A stretch of DNA of 64,000 nucleotides from Burkholderia sp. Ax-1724 (GCF_011752995.1 NZ_VWWL01000004.1:248001-312000); one strand, 5' to 3'; shown: positions 50,593 to 60,731, counted from the stretch's first letter. The notes: a model not told the origin generated them from the letters alone. A program made the numbers and translations.

Positions 50593-51462
50593 TCAAGGAT
50601 TCGGCCCCGTCGCGACTGGCCGCTTCGGGTCCGAACTCCATTCGCTCCACGACCCTGCGTATAGCGCGGAGCCATGCATGCCGGCGATTTCCATCGCGAG
50701 CGAGTTCACGCAGGCGGTCACGCCCGAGCCGCATTGCAGCACCACGTGTTCCGGCGGCGTGTCGCCGAGCAGCGCGTGGAATTCCTCGCGCAGCGTGTGC
50801 GCCGGCTTGAAGCGGCCGTCGGCGGTGAGGTTGTCCTTGAAGAAGCGGTTGAGCGCGCCGGGGATATGGCCGCCGACGCGATCGAGCGTTTCGTTCTCGC
50901 CGCGATAACGGTCGGCCGCGCGTGCGTCGACCACGACGCGCTCCTTCGAGCCGAGGTTGCGCTCGACCGTCTGCGCGTCGACGGTTACGGCGAGCGGCGC
51001 GGCCGCGCTGAAGTCGCCGGTGTTCTGCGCCGGCACGTCCGGCGTCAACGGTTGGCCCGCGGCCTGCCAGGCTTGCAGGCCGCCGTCGAGTAGCGCGACC
51101 GCATCGTGCCCGAGCCAGCGCAGCAGCCACCAGATGCGCGCGGCGTACATGCCGCCATGCGCGTCATACGCGACGACCTGCTGGCCTTGCTTGAGTCCGC
51201 GCGATTCCAGTGTCTCGACGAGCCGTGCGCGGTCCGGCAGCGGATGCCTGCCGTTCGAGCCGGTCTTCGGCCCAGACAGATCGCGGTCGAGATGCAGATA
51301 ATGCGCGCCCGGCAGATGGCCGGCGAGATACGCTTTCTCGCCCGCTTCGGTATCGGCGAGGTCGAACCGGCAGTCGACCACGAACACGCTGCCCGGCGCG
51401 GCGGCGAGCCGCTCGGCAAGATTGGTCGCGGAGATCAGGGTGGTGTAGTGGGTGTGGGGCAT
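50593..51462 (-). CDS. sseA: 3-Mercaptopyruvate/thiosulfate sulfurtransferase (SseA type)
   Basis: 289-residue two-domain rhodanese. Catalytic C244 sits in the CGSGVTA loop, which is the mercaptopyruvate sulfurtransferase type rather than the CRxGx[RT] of thiosulfate rhodanese. The first rhodanese domain (about 10-130) is inactive. Transfers sulfur from mercaptopyruvate to acceptors, with a role in cysteine metabolism and sulfide or cyanide handling. ATG at 51462. Confidence 0.92.
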   Translation of the reverse strand: MPHTHYTTLISATNLAERLAAAPGSVFVVDCRFDLADTEAGEKAYLAGHLPGAHYLHLDRDLSGPKTGSNGRHPLPDRARLVETLESRGLKQGQQVVAYDAHGGMYAARIWWLLRWLGHDAVALLDGGLQAWQAAGQPLTPDVPAQNTGDFSAAAPLAVTVDAQTVERNLGSKERVVVDARAADRYRGENETLDRVGGHIPGALNRFFKDNLTADGRFKPAHTLREEFHALLGDTPPEHVVLQCGSGVTACVNSLAMEIAGMHGSALYAGSWSEWSSDPKRPVATGPNP

Positions 51463-51553
51463 GACGTTTCCTCGATACGTGCGATGGTGGCTCCGGTTGC
51501 GTGGTGGGGCGCAGCGGGCGGAGAGCCGGTCTATGTCGGTAGTCTAAACAAAA

Positions 51554-51577
51554 AAAGACGGGCCGCAGCCCGTCTTT
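51554..51577 (-). terminator. Terminator of the Rieske oxygenase gene
   Basis: AAAGACGGGC (51554-51563) pairs with GCCCGTCTTT (51568-51577) around CGCA; a T-rich tail follows on the minus strand, complementary to the run of A before it. Ends the Rieske gene that stops at 51624. Confidence 0.9.
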
Positions 51578-51623
51578 CCTTGTCTTGCCCATTGTGCCAA
51601 CGAGTGGCGCTGCTTGCAGCGAA

Positions 51624-52730
51624 TCAGACCGTGCCGAGTTCGCGACGCAGAAACTCGTGGAAGTGCTGCATACCGTCTTCCATCGGGCTCTGATACGGAC
51701 CCACCTGCGATTCGCCGCGTTCCATCAGCGCGCGGCGGCCGGCGTCCATGCGCTCGGCGATCTCGTCGTCTTCGCGGGCCGTTTCCATATAGGCGGCGCG
51801 CTCGGCTTCGACGAAGTCGCGTTCGAACAGCGCGATTTCCTCGGGGTAATAGAATTCGACCACGTTGGTGGTTTTCTGCGGACCATGCGGAATCAGCCAC
51901 GACACCACGAGCACGTGCGGATACCACTCGATCATGATGCCCGGGTAGTACACCATCCAGATCGCGCCGAACTCGGGCGGGTTGCCGCCGCGAAAGCGCA
52001 GCACTTCGTCGTGCCACTTGCGGTACGTCGGGCTGCCCGGCTGCTCCAGATTCTTGTGCACGCCGACCGTCTGCACGCTGTACCAGTCGCCGAACTCCCA
52101 CGTCAGGTCGTCGCAATTGACGAAGCTGCCGAGGCCCGGATGGAACGGCGCGACGTGATAGTCCTCCAGATAGACCTCGATGAAGGTCTTCCAGTTGTAG
52201 TTGCACTCGTGGACTTCGACGTGATCGAACATGAAGCCCGAGAAGTCGAAATGCCGCTTCGTGCCGAGACGTGCAAGGTCTTTCGCGACGTCGCGGCTCT
52301 GTGCCTCGAACAGCAGGCCATGCCAGTTCTGCAGCGGCGTCGCGCCGAGGTTCAGGCACGGGTTGTCGGCGAAATGGGGCGCGCCGAGCAGCTCGCCCTT
52401 CAGGTCGTACGTCCAGCGATGCAGCGGACAGACGATGTTCTGCGTCTGGCCGCGGCCGTTAAGCATGATGGCCTGGCGGTGGCGGCACACGTTCGACAGC
52501 AGTTCGACCTGCGACTGCTGGTTGCGGACGAGCACCCGCCCCTCGCGTTCGCTGGGCAAGGCAAAATAATCCCCCGCTTCGGGCACCATGAGATCGTGGC
52601 CGATGTAGCGAGGACCTTTCTTGAAAAGGGTGTCGATTTCGCGCGTAAGAAGCGCTTCGTCAAAGTAAGCCGTGACTGGCAGCTGGCTGTGAACAGACCG
52701 CAACTGCAATGCATTGCTCAGATTGGACAT
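51624..52730 (-). CDS. Rieske-type ring-hydroxylating oxygenase alpha subunit
   Basis: 368-residue oxygenase. The Rieske 2Fe-2S centre is C82-R-H84 and C101-P-L-H104, and the mononuclear iron site is D190-Y-H192-x4-H197 in LEDYHVAPFH. Such enzymes hydroxylate aromatic or quaternary-ammonium substrates using electrons from a separate reductase. No reductase or beta subunit is adjacent. The C-terminal half is unlike classical dioxygenases in length and nearest motifs, more like single-component monooxygenases of the choline/carnitine type. Substrate unknown. Start ATG 52730 follows GGGAGTGGGA. Confidence 0.88.
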   Translation of the reverse strand: MSNLSNALQLRSVHSQLPVTAYFDEALLTREIDTLFKKGPRYIGHDLMVPEAGDYFALPSEREGRVLVRNQQSQVELLSNVCRHRQAIMLNGRGQTQNIVCPLHRWTYDLKGELLGAPHFADNPCLNLGATPLQNWHGLLFEAQSRDVAKDLARLGTKRHFDFSGFMFDHVEVHECNYNWKTFIEVYLEDYHVAPFHPGLGSFVNCDDLTWEFGDWYSVQTVGVHKNLEQPGSPTYRKWHDEVLRFRGGNPPEFGAIWMVYYPGIMIEWYPHVLVVSWLIPHGPQKTTNVVEFYYPEEIALFERDFVEAERAAYMETAREDDEIAERMDAGRRALMERGESQVGPYQSPMEDGMQHFHEFLRRELGTV

Positions 52731-53038
52731 TCCCACTCCCGATGAAGACGTGAAAGCAGTGAACAACCCAACCATCGAAGATTCGATTTAGGGAGCCGGA
52801 GATTATACCCGTTTCTCGCTGTCAGGGGCACTTAAGTGACTGATTTGGGTCAAAAATGTCCGATTGGTTCGGCATTTTCGCCGCAGATTCAGCGGTTTTT
52901 TTCTGCGAGACTTCAGGCTCGAAGCCGCTGCAAAGCAGGGTCGAAGCGGGGTAGGGCGGCGAGGCGAAGGGGGCGAGCGGATCGGAAACGCCGCTTTTGC
53001 CGTAGAATGTCCGACTTGTTTTAATTTTGCGACTATTC
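52731..53038. promoter_or_regulatory. Divergent Rieske/xseB intergenic region
   Basis: 308 bases, no gene. It has AAAATGTCCGA (52853-52863) facing TTCGGCATTTT, an imperfect inverted repeat, and a short CCGC/GCGG stem followed by a T7 run near 52898-52905 on the plus strand, a weak terminator or attenuator before xseB. Promoters of both genes must be here. Confidence 0.4.
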
Positions 53039-53344
53039 ATGGCGAAGACCGCATCGAAAGATACTGCCGCCGCGTCGGCCGAAAGCGGCGATACCACGCC
53101 GCTGCCCGGCAACTACGAGGCCGCGCAGGCCGAACTGGAAGAGCTGGTGGCGCGCATGGAAGGCGGCAGCCTGAGTCTCGAGGAGTCGTTGGCTGCCTAC
53201 CGGCGCGGGGCCGCGCTTGTCGCGTTCTGCCAGCAGCAGCTCGAAAAGGTCGAGCAGCAGGTGCGCGTGCTCGACGGCGAAACGCTGAAACCACTGCCCA
53301 TGAATACCGCAGGCACAGCCGCTGAAAGCGGGGACGATCTATGA
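53039..53344 (+). CDS. xseB: Exodeoxyribonuclease VII small subunit XseB
   Basis: 101-residue small subunit, which binds XseA to degrade single-stranded DNA. The core YEAAQAELEELVARMEGGSLSLEESLAAYRRG (seen as NYEAAQAELEELVARMEGG and SLEESLAAYRRG) is the family helix pair. Its stop overlaps the ispA start (ATGA), the same arrangement as in E. coli. Confidence 0.95.
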   Translation: MAKTASKDTAAASAESGDTTPLPGNYEAAQAELEELVARMEGGSLSLEESLAAYRRGAALVAFCQQQLEKVEQQVRVLDGETLKPLPMNTAGTAAESGDDL

Positions 53345-54222
53345 CATTCGAACAATGGACGCGCTCGGTGCTCGAACGCGTCGAAACGGCGCTGGAACAT
53401 TACCTGCCGGCTGACACGACCACATCCGCCAATCTGCACGAGGCGATGCGCTATGCGGTGCTCGGCGGCGGCAAGCGCGTGCGGCCGCTCCTGTGCCACG
53501 CGGCCGGCGAGCTGACCGGCGCGCACGCCGAATGCCTCGACGCGGCGGCAGCGGCGCTCGAAATGATCCACGTGTATTCGCTCGTGCACGACGACATGCC
53601 GTGCATGGACGACGACGCATTGCGCCGCGGCAAGCCGACGGTTCACGTCAAATACGACGAAGCGACCGCGCTGCTGGTTGGCGACGCGCTGCAATCGCAG
53701 GCATTCGTCACGCTCACTTCCGACGTGCTGGCCCCGCCGCAGCAGGCCTCGCTCGTGCGCGAACTCGCGCTCGCGAGCGGCTCGCTCGGCATGTGCGGCG
53801 GGCAGGCCATCGATCTGGCGAGCACCGGCCTGACGCTGGCGCGCCCGCAACTCGAAACGATGCACCGTATGAAGACCGGCGCGCTGCTGCGCGCGGCCGT
53901 GCGCATGGGTGCGCTGGCCGGCGAAACGCCGGACGCGCAGGCTCTGGCGTCGCTCGACGCCTACGCCGCCGCGATCGGCCTCGCGTTTCAGGTTGTCGAC
54001 GACATTCTCGATGTCACGACCGACTCCGCAACGCTCGGCAAGACCGCCGGCAAAGACGCGAAGCTCGGCAAGTCGACCTACGTGTCGATTATCGGGCTCG
54101 ACGCGTCGCGCGCGCTTGCGGCGCAACTGCGCAGCGACGCCCACGCCTCGCTCGCGCCGTTCGGCGCGCGCGCGCAGCGTCTTGCCGAATTGGCCGACCT
54201 GGTGGTGAACCGGGTCAGCTAA
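53341..54222 (+). CDS. ispA: Farnesyl diphosphate synthase IspA
   Basis: 293-residue prenyltransferase condensing isopentenyl with geranyl diphosphate. The first Asp-rich motif is D84-D85-M-P-C-M-D90, the second D220-D221-I-L-D224. LLGGGKRVRP-like VLGGGKRVRPLL precedes the first. The residues before the first motif are short, consistent with a C15 product. Cotranslated with xseB and followed by dxs, the usual isoprenoid cluster. Confidence 0.97.
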   Translation: MTFEQWTRSVLERVETALEHYLPADTTTSANLHEAMRYAVLGGGKRVRPLLCHAAGELTGAHAECLDAAAAALEMIHVYSLVHDDMPCMDDDALRRGKPTVHVKYDEATALLVGDALQSQAFVTLTSDVLAPPQQASLVRELALASGSLGMCGGQAIDLASTGLTLARPQLETMHRMKTGALLRAAVRMGALAGETPDAQALASLDAYAAAIGLAFQVVDDILDVTTDSATLGKTAGKDAKLGKSTYVSIIGLDASRALAAQLRSDAHASLAPFGARAQRLAELADLVVNRVS

Positions 54223-54309
54223 ACGCGAAAGCCCGCCGCCGCGCACCTTCTGTCCCCGGGGTGCATGTATGAAGTGCGGGCGCGTAAGTTTTCCTACAAT
54301 GGAACGACG

Positions 54310-56217
54310 ATGTACGACTTGCTGAAAACCATCGACGACCCGGCGGCCCTGCGCCGCCTCGATCGCCGCCAATTGCAACCGCTTGCAGACGAGTTGCGTG
54401 CCTTTGTGCTCGACAGCGTATCGCAGACGGGCGGCCATCTTTCGTCCAATCTCGGCACGGTCGAGTTGACCATCGCGCTGCACTATGTGTTCGATACGCC
54501 GCATGACCGGATCGTCTGGGACGTCGGTCATCAGACCTATCCGCACAAGATCCTGACCGGCCGCCGCGAGCAGATGCACACGCTGCGCCAACTGGGCGGC
54601 ATCTCTGGCTTCCCGAAACGCGACGAATCCGAATACGACACCTTCGGCACCGCGCATTCGAGCACGTCGATTTCGGCGGCGCTCGGCATGGCGGTCGCGA
54701 GCAAGCTGCAGGGCGACAACCGCATGGGCATCGCCGTGATCGGCGACGGCGCGATGACGGCCGGCATGGCCTTCGAGGCGATGAACAACGCGGGCGTCGA
54801 AGACGACGTGCCGCTGCTCGTGATCCTCAACGACAACGACATGTCGATCTCGCCGCCGGTCGGTGCGCTCAATCGCCATCTTGCGCGTCTGATGTCGGGC
54901 CGCTTCTACGCGGCCGCGCGCGCGGGCGTCGAACGCGTGCTGCGCGTCGCGCCGCCGGTGCTCGATCTCGCGCGCAAGCTCGAAGAGCACGCGAAGGGCA
55001 TGATCGTGCCGGCCACGCTGTTCGAGGAATTCGGCTTCAACTACATCGGGCCGATCGACGGCCACGATCTCGACTCGCTGATCCCGACGCTGCAGAACAT
55101 CAAGGAACTGCGCGGTCCGCAATTCCTGCACGTCGTCACGAAGAAGGGCCAGGGCTACAAGCTGGCTGAGGCCGATCCGGTGCTGTACCACGGCCCGGGC
55201 AAGTTCAACCCGGCCGAGGGCATCAAGCCGGCCGCGACGCCGTCGAAGAAGACCTACACGCAGGTGTTCGGCGAATGGCTGTGCGATGCCGCGGAGCTCG
55301 ATTCGCGTGTGATCGGCATTACCCCGGCGATGCGCGAGGGCTCGGGCCTCGTCGAATTCGAACGGCGCTTCCCGGACCGTTACTTCGACGTCGGCATCGC
55401 CGAGCAGCATGCGGTGACGTTCGCGGGCGGCCTCGCCGCGGATGGCATGAAGCCGGTCGTCGCGATCTACTCGACGTTCCTGCAACGCGCGTATGACCAA
55501 CTGATCCACGACGTCGCGCTGCAAAACCTGCCGGTCGTGTTCGCGATCGACCGCGCGGGTCTCGTCGGCGCGGACGGCGCCACGCACGCGGGCGCCTACG
55601 ACCTCGCGTTCATGCGCTGCATCCCGAACATGACCGTGATGGCGCCGTCGGACGAAAACGAATGCCGCCAGATGCTGTACACGGCGTTGCAGCAGCCGAA
55701 TCCGACGGCCGTGCGCTATCCGCGCGGCGCGGGCACCGGCGTTGCAACGGTCAAGCAGATGGCCGCGCTGCCGCTCGGCAAGGGCGAAGTGCGCCGCGAA
55801 ACCTCGGCGCCGGCCGGCAAGCGCATCGCGATTCTCGCGTTCGGCACGATGGTCGCGCCGTCGCTCGCGGCAGCCGAGCAACTCGATGCCACGGTCGCGA
55901 ACATGCGTTTCGTGAAGCCGCTCGACGCCGAGCTCGTGCGCCAGCTGGCTGAAACGCACGACGCGATCGTCACCGTCGAAGAAGGCTGCATCATGGGCGG
56001 CGCGGGCTCGGCCTGCGTCGAAGCCCTGCTCGAGAGTGGGGTTATGCGACCCGTACTACAATTGGGCCTCCCCGACCAGTTCATCGATCACGGGGACCCG
56101 GCCAAGCTGCTCGCCGCGTGCGGTCTCGACGCCGCGGGCATCGCCCGGTCGATCCGCGAGCGTTTCCTCGCAAGCGGCACGGTCGGCGGTCAGTCGTCGG
56201 TGAAGCGCGTCGCGTAA
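54310..56217 (+). CDS. dxs: 1-Deoxy-D-xylulose-5-phosphate synthase Dxs
   Basis: 635-residue thiamine-diphosphate enzyme, the first and usually rate-limiting step of the MEP pathway. TPP-binding motif [18 protein letters not shown], the pyrimidine-domain motif [18 protein letters not shown] and the C-terminal transketolase domain are present. Start at [11 protein letters not shown]; the in-frame ATG 45 bases upstream has no family similarity. Third gene of xseB-ispA-dxs. Confidence 0.98.
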   Translation: MYDLLKTIDDPAALRRLDRRQLQPLADELRAFVLDSVSQTGGHLSSNLGTVELTIALHYVFDTPHDRIVWDVGHQTYPHKILTGRREQMHTLRQLGGISGFPKRDESEYDTFGTAHSSTSISAALGMAVASKLQGDNRMGIAVIGDGAMTAGMAFEAMNNAGVEDDVPLLVILNDNDMSISPPVGALNRHLARLMSGRFYAAARAGVERVLRVAPPVLDLARKLEEHAKGMIVPATLFEEFGFNYIGPIDGHDLDSLIPTLQNIKELRGPQFLHVVTKKGQGYKLAEADPVLYHGPGKFNPAEGIKPAATPSKKTYTQVFGEWLCDAAELDSRVIGITPAMREGSGLVEFERRFPDRYFDVGIAEQHAVTFAGGLAADGMKPVVAIYSTFLQRAYDQLIHDVALQNLPVVFAIDRAGLVGADGATHAGAYDLAFMRCIPNMTVMAPSDENECRQMLYTALQQPNPTAVRYPRGAGTGVATVKQMAALPLGKGEVRRETSAPAGKRIAILAFGTMVAPSLAAAEQLDATVANMRFVKPLDAELVRQLAETHDAIVTVEEGCIMGGAGSACVEALLESGVMRPVLQLGLPDQFIDHGDPAKLLAACGLDAAGIARSIRERFLASGTVGGQSSVKRVA

Positions 56218-56288
56218 AGCGCTGCCGCGCGTCAGGCCGCTGCGCTGCCGTCATGCGGCGGCGGCCGCGACAATCTCCTGTTTGAGCT

Positions 56289-56308
56289 GACGGGCGTAAC
56301 GGCCCGTC
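56289..56308 (+). terminator. Hairpin after dxs
   Basis: GACGGGC pairs with GCCCGTC around GTAACG, followed by TTCC. The likely weak end of the xseB-ispA-dxs transcript. A second stem follows immediately (56313-56334). Confidence 0.5.
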
Positions 56309-56312
56309 TTCC

Positions 56313-56334
56313 AACGCCGGCGGAAGCCGGCGTT
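56313..56334 (+). other. Second hairpin in the dxs-folE2 spacer
   Basis: AACGCCGGC pairs perfectly with GCCGGCGTT around a GGAA tetraloop. It could be a second terminator or part of the folE2 leader. No T-tract follows. The spacer is 229 bases and otherwise empty. Confidence 0.45.
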
Positions 56335-56446
56335 CGCCGTTGCGCGTGCTGATCCGTGCGGCCGCCGGGCGTTTCGACGTCGTCGCGTGACAGTTTCCGA
56401 TGCGGCGAACCGGGAGCGGCCCGGCGCTTTCCAGAAAGGACAAAAA

Positions 56447-57253
56447 ATGAATCAGATGAACCCCGCCTTTGTGATGCCCGACGTGCAAAGCACGCCCGAC
56501 ACGCGCCAGATCCCGATTCAGCGGGTCGGCGTCAAGGGCGTGCGTCATCCGCTGACGGTGCGCACGCAAGGCGGCGAAGTGCAGCCGACGGTCGGCACGT
56601 GGAATCTCGATGTGCATCTGCCGGCCGATCAGAAGGGCACGCATATGTCGCGCTTCGTCGCGCTGCTCGAAGAGAACAAAGCGCCGCTCGAGCCGGCCGC
56701 GTTCCGCTCGATGCTCGCGGTGATGCTCGAAAAGCTGGAAGCCGAGGCGGGCCGTATCGAGGTGTCGTTTCCGTACTTCGTGAACAAGACCGCGCCGGTG
56801 TCGGGCGTGCAAAGCCTGCTCGACTACGAGGTCACGCTGACGGGCGAGACCCGCAACGGCGCGACGCGGCTGTTCCTGAAGGTGCTGGTGCCGGTCACGA
56901 GCCTGTGCCCGTGCTCGAAGAAGATTTCGCAATACGGCGCGCACAACCAGCGCTCGCATGTGACGATCGACGCCGAGCTGGCTGGCGACGTCGCCGTGGA
57001 AGAGCTGATCCGCATCGCCGAGGAAGAGGCGTCGTGCGAACTGTGGGGGTTGCTCAAGCGCCCGGACGAGAAGTTCGTCACCGAGCGCGCGTATGAGAAT
57101 CCGAAGTTCGTCGAGGACCTCGTGCGCGACGTCGCGCAGCGCCTCAATGCCGACGAGCGCATCGTTGCCTATGTGCTCGAGGCCGAGAACTTCGAGTCGA
57201 TTCACAACCACAGCGCCTATGCGGTGATCGAGCAGGACAAACGCCTCGCTTGA
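56447..57253 (+). CDS. folE2: GTP cyclohydrolase FolE2 (type IB)
   Basis: 268-residue enzyme making 7,8-dihydroneopterin triphosphate for folate, in the IB class. Characteristic motifs are [12 protein letters not shown], the metal-binding cysteine region [10 protein letters not shown] (C154 and C156) and [13 protein letters not shown]. FolE2 enzymes use varied metals and can replace zinc-dependent FolE; no zinc-uptake repressor site was seen upstream. The ATG follows AGAAAGGAC. Confidence 0.95.
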   Translation: MNQMNPAFVMPDVQSTPDTRQIPIQRVGVKGVRHPLTVRTQGGEVQPTVGTWNLDVHLPADQKGTHMSRFVALLEENKAPLEPAAFRSMLAVMLEKLEAEAGRIEVSFPYFVNKTAPVSGVQSLLDYEVTLTGETRNGATRLFLKVLVPVTSLCPCSKKISQYGAHNQRSHVTIDAELAGDVAVEELIRIAEEEASCELWGLLKRPDEKFVTERAYENPKFVEDLVRDVAQRLNADERIVAYVLEAENFESIHNHSAYAVIEQDKRLA

Positions 57254-57300
57254 TCGCTTCTTCGCCGGTCCGCCCCGTTTCGTTGCGGGCGCATTGACGC

Positions 57301-57328
57301 AAAAAAGCCGCTTTAAAGCGGCTTTTTT
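57301..57328. terminator. Bidirectional terminator between folE2 and tsaD
   Basis: A perfect palindrome with stem AAAGCCGCTTT/AAAGCGGCTTT flanked by A and T runs. It ends folE2 on the plus strand and tsaD on the minus strand. Confidence 0.92.
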
Positions 57329-57365
57329 TATCGCCCCGGGATTCGCGGCATTCGCTTCCGGCGAC

Positions 57366-58394
57366 TCAGCGCGCGAGCGAAGTCAGGTCCCAGCGCGGCT
57401 TCACCGTGAACGCGTAGTCGTTGCCGGCCTGCTCGGGCCAGCGCTGCAAGCGCAGCGCGCCGGCCAGCGCGATCATCGCGCCGTTGTCCGTGCATAGCGA
57501 CAGGTCCGGGTAGTGCACGTAGAAATTGCGTTTCTTCGCGGCGGCCGAAAGCGCTTCGCGCAGTTGCCGGTTCGCGCCGACACCGCCCGCGACCACCAGC
57601 CGGTTCAGCTTCGTGCGCTTGAGCGCCGCGAGCGACTTGGCCGCCAGTACGTCGACGGCGGCGTCGACAAAACCGCGCGCGAGGTCGGCCTTCGCCTGCT
57701 CGCAGATATTCGCGCCGCCGAGCCGGTTCGCGTGTGTGAGGACCGCGGTTTTCAGCCCGCTGAAGCTGAAGTCGAGATCGCCGGAATGCAGCATCGGACG
57801 CGGCAGCACGACCGCGCCGGGCGTGCCGAATTCGGCCATGCGCGAGACTTCCGGGCCGCCCGGATAGCCGAGGCCGAGCAGTTTTGCGGTTTTGTCGAAG
57901 GCTTCGCCGGCGGCATCGTCGAGCGTTTCGCCGAGTGTCTCGTAGACGCCGACGTCGGTGACGCGCATCAGTTGCGTATGACCGCCGGACACGAGCAGCG
58001 CGACGAACGGAAACGGCGGCGGTTCATCGACGAGCAGCGGCGACAGCAGGTGCCCTTCGAGATGGTGAATGCCGACGGTCGGCTTGTCCCAGGCCATTGC
58101 CAGCGAATTGGCGATGCTCGCGCCCACGAGCAGCGCGCCTGCCAGCCCCGGCCCTTGCGTGTAGGCGATCGCATCGATGTCGCCGCGCGTGACGTCCGCG
58201 CGTTCCATCACCTCTTCGAGCAGCGGCAGCGCGCGGCGAATATGGTCGCGCGACGCGAGTTCCGGCACGACGCCACCGTACTCCCGGTGCATGGCGATCT
58301 GCGAATGTAAGGCGTGCGCGAGCAGGCCGCGCTCGGTGTCGTAGAGCGCGAGTCCGGTTTCGTCGCAGGAGCTTTCGATGCCGAGAACGAGCAT
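57366..58394 (-). CDS. tsaD: tRNA N6-threonylcarbamoyladenosine transferase TsaD
   Basis: 342 residues, the ASKHA-fold catalytic subunit that finishes t6A37 on ANN-decoding tRNAs with TsaB/Tsa[16 protein letters not shown] begins the protein and H111-L-E-G-H115 is the metal-binding motif. SGGHTQL and [13 protein letters not shown] are other signature segments. The ATG at 58394 gives the standard N-terminus; the eight-residue longer reading is unlikely. Convergent with folE2. Confidence 0.97.
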   Translation of the reverse strand: MLVLGIESSCDETGLALYDTERGLLAHALHSQIAMHREYGGVVPELASRDHIRRALPLLEEVMERADVTRGDIDAIAYTQGPGLAGALLVGASIANSLAMAWDKPTVGIHHLEGHLLSPLLVDEPPPFPFVALLVSGGHTQLMRVTDVGVYETLGETLDDAAGEAFDKTAKLLGLGYPGGPEVSRMAEFGTPGAVVLPRPMLHSGDLDFSFSGLKTAVLTHANRLGGANICEQAKADLARGFVDAAVDVLAAKSLAALKRTKLNRLVVAGGVGANRQLREALSAAAKKRNFYVHYPDLSLCTDNGAMIALAGALRLQRWPEQAGNDYAFTVKPRWDLTSLAR

Positions 58395-58546
58395 GATGAA
58401 TCGCTTGAAGGCGGGCACACGTAACGCGGGCCCAACAGTGAAAGGTAAGCCTAAAAGTATAGCAGCGCGGGCAAGCAGGCGCTGCTACTGGCGGCCTTCG
58501 GGGCTCGGCCACGAACGCGCGGACCCGGCAGGTACAATGCGGCCCC

Positions 58547-59764
58547 ATGGAATCTTTTGATATCGCGGTGATCGGCGCGGGCGCGGCCGGCATGATGTGT
58601 GCGGCCGTGGCCGGACAACTCGGCCGGCGCGTGGCGTTGATCGACCACTCGCAGCGTCTCGCGGAAAAAATCCGCATTTCCGGCGGCGGCCGTTGCAACT
58701 TTACGAATCTGTACGCGGGGCCGGCCAACTATCTGTCGGCGAATCCGCACTTTTGCCGTTCCGCGCTCGCGCGCTACACGCCGCGCGACTTCATGGCGCT
58801 GCTCAAGCGCCATCGCGTGACATGGCACGAAAAGCACAAGGGGCAACTGTTCTGCGACCAGTCGAGCGACGCGATCATCGACGTGCTCAGGAACGAATGC
58901 GACGCGGGCGCGGTGGCGTGGCGCGCGCCGCTGTCCGTCGAGGAAGTGGGCCACGACGGGCAGCGCCAGTTCACGCTCGGCACGCCGGCGGGGACGATCG
59001 CCGCCCGCGCGCTCGTGATCGCGACGGGCGGCCTGTCGATTCCGAAGATCGGCGCGACCGACTTTGCCTACCGGCTTGCCAAACAGTTCGGCCACAAGCT
59101 GATCGACACGCGTCCCGCACTGGTGCCGCTGACCTTCGCGCCGGCCGACTGGGAGCCGTTCGCGGCGCTGTCGGGCGTGTCGCTTGAGGTGCAACTCGCG
59201 ACCGGCAGCAAAAAGACCGGCGCCGAATTCACCGAAGATCTGCTGCTCACGCACCGCGGCCTGTCGGGTCCCGGCATCCTGCAGATTTCGAGCTACTGGC
59301 AGCCCGGCGAGCCGGTCCATATCGATCTGCTGCCGGAGCGCGATGCCGCGGCCGCGTTGCTGGAGGCGAAAAGCGGCACGAAGCGCCAGATCGCGAATCT
59401 GCTCTCGGAGTGGGTGCCGCAGCGGCTCGCGCACGTCTGGCTGGAGACTCACCAGATTCCCGCCGAGGCGCGCGTCGCCGATCTGCCGGACAGGACGCTG
59501 CGGCGCGTCGGTGAGGCGCTGTCGCGCTGGACGCTCACCCCGAACGGCACCGAGGGCTACCGCAAGGCCGAGGTGACGCGCGGCGGCGTCGATACGCGCG
59601 GCCTGTCGTCGACGACGATGATGAGCGCGCACGTGCCGGGCCTCTATTTCATCGGCGAAGCGGTCGACGTGACCGGCTGGCTCGGCGGCTACAATTTCCA
59701 GTGGGCGTGGGCTTCGGGCGTGGCGGCCGGTCAGGCCGCCGCCGACTATGCACGAGGGGCTTGA
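58547..59764 (+). CDS. HI0933/YhiN-family flavoprotein
   Basis: 405-residue NAD(P)/FAD-dependent oxidoreductase. Rossmann GAGAAGMMCA (residues 10-19), SGGGRCNFTN, and the closing LYFIGEAVDVTGWLGGYNFQWAWASG pattern (core GEAVDVTGWLGGYNFQWAWA) are the HI0933 signatures. BaiN, which reduces bile-acid intermediates, belongs here, but the physiological substrate in this organism is unknown. Divergent from tsaD with a 152-base spacer. Confidence 0.93.
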   Translation: MESFDIAVIGAGAAGMMCAAVAGQLGRRVALIDHSQRLAEKIRISGGGRCNFTNLYAGPANYLSANPHFCRSALARYTPRDFMALLKRHRVTWHEKHKGQLFCDQSSDAIIDVLRNECDAGAVAWRAPLSVEEVGHDGQRQFTLGTPAGTIAARALVIATGGLSIPKIGATDFAYRLAKQFGHKLIDTRPALVPLTFAPADWEPFAALSGVSLEVQLATGSKKTGAEFTEDLLLTHRGLSGPGILQISSYWQPGEPVHIDLLPERDAAAALLEAKSGTKRQIANLLSEWVPQRLAHVWLETHQIPAEARVADLPDRTLRRVGEALSRWTLTPNGTEGYRKAEVTRGGVDTRGLSSTTMMSAHVPGLYFIGEAVDVTGWLGGYNFQWAWASGVAAGQAAADYARGA

Positions 59765-59794
59765 CGGCGCCATGGCTTTGTGAGAAAGCTCTGC

Positions 59795-59800
59795 TATACT
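59795..59800 (+). promoter_or_regulatory. Possible -10 of rpsU
   Basis: TATACT about 33 bases before the rpsU ATG, in an AT-rich stretch after the flavoprotein gene. No convincing -35 was seen. Confidence 0.45.
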
Positions 59801-59832
59801 CATCAACCTTTACAAAGTTCCGTTATTGAAAA

Positions 59833-60045
59833 ATGACGACCATCCGCGTAAAAGACAATGAGCCGTTTGAAGTTGCCATGCGCCGTTTCAAGCGCACCAT
59901 GGAGAAAAACGGCTTACTGACGGAACTTCGCGCTCGCGAGTTTTACGAGAAGCCCACGGCCGAACGTAAGCGCAAGAAAGCGGCGGCGGTGAAGCGTCAT
60001 TTCAAGCGTCTGCGTGGCCAGATGCTCCCGAAGAAGCTCTACTGA
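59833..60045 (+). CDS. rpsU: 30S ribosomal protein S21
   Basis: 70-residue basic ribosomal protein. [19 protein letters not shown], the family N-terminus, is intact, and the Lys/Arg-rich tail ends PKKLY. Followed by yqeY, dnaG and rpoD, the classical macromolecular-synthesis cluster order, here with yqeY inserted. Confidence 0.98.
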   Translation: MTTIRVKDNEPFEVAMRRFKRTMEKNGLLTELRAREFYEKPTAERKRKKAAAVKRHFKRLRGQMLPKKLY

Positions 60046-60181
60046 TTCTGGCGTTGCCGCGCTCCGCTTCACACGCGGTGCGGCAGCATCCAAGCCGATG
60101 GCGGCACGACAGGTGCCGTCACGGAAAACCCGGCCCATCGGGCCAGCCGGCAGGGTCGCATCCACCAAACATATTGCGCCA

Positions 60182-60211
60182 ACCCGCTTGAGGAAGAGGT
60201 CCCAAGCGGGT
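60182..60211 (+). terminator. Partial terminator after rpsU
   Basis: ACCCGCTTG (60182-60190) pairs with CAAGCGGGT (60203-60211) around a 12-base loop, followed by ATTCGTGTTG. Likely partial termination, setting rpsU expression above the downstream genes, in the way known for E. coli rpsU-dnaG-rpoD. Confidence 0.6.
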
Positions 60212-60284
60212 ATTCGTGTTGATGCCGCGGTATGGCCGCCATCGACCCGCCGGTTTTTCAACTTTCAACGCATTCAGGTGAGTG

Positions 60285-60731
60285 ATGAGTCTCAAAGACC
60301 GGATCAACGACGATATGAAAGCTGCCATGCGGGCGCGCGAGACCGAGCGTCTCGGCGCGATCCGCCTGCTGCTCGCGGCGATCAAGCAGCGTGAAGTCGA
60401 TGAGCGCGTCACGCTCGACGAAGCCGGCGTGACTGCCGTTGTCGACAAGATGATCAAGCAGCGCAAGGATTCGATCAGCCAGTTCGAGGCTGCCGGCCGC
60501 ACGGATCTGGCCGACAAGGAAAAGGCCGAACTGGCCATCCTGTCCGCTTACATGCCGGCGCAGATGTCCGAAGCGGAAATCGTTGCCGAAGTGCAGGCCG
60601 CGGTCGCGCAAACCGGCGCGGCCGGTCCGCAGGACATGGGCAAGGTGATGGGCGTGCTCAAGCCGAAGCTCGCCGGCCGGGCCGACATGACGGCTGTCTC
60701 GGCGCAGGTCAAGGCCGCGCTCGCGAAGTAA
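60285..60731 (+). CDS. yqeY: GatB/YqeY domain protein
   Basis: 148-residue small protein related to the tail domain of GatB amidotransferase; function not settled. MSLKDRINDDMKAAMRARETERL and the late SAYMPAQMSEAEIVA (core LSAYMPAQMS) are family motifs. The ATG at 60285 follows AGGTGAGTG; a GTG one codon earlier is an alternative. Confidence 0.95.
   Translation: MSLKDRINDDMKAAMRARETERLGAIRLLLAAIKQREVDERVTLDEAGVTAVVDKMIKQRKDSISQFEAAGRTDLADKEKAELAILSAYMPAQMSEAEIVAEVQAAVAQTGAAGPQDMGKVMGVLKPKLAGRADMTAVSAQVKAALAK

Noticed and set aside
53197..55959. A 920-codon minus-strand open frame across xseB, ispA and dxs
   Set aside because: It overlaps three well-identified genes; composition is Arg/Ala/His-rich as expected of a shadow frame.
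56218..56446. Riboswitch upstream of folE2
   Set aside because: The two hairpins are simple stems; I could not match a known riboswitch architecture.
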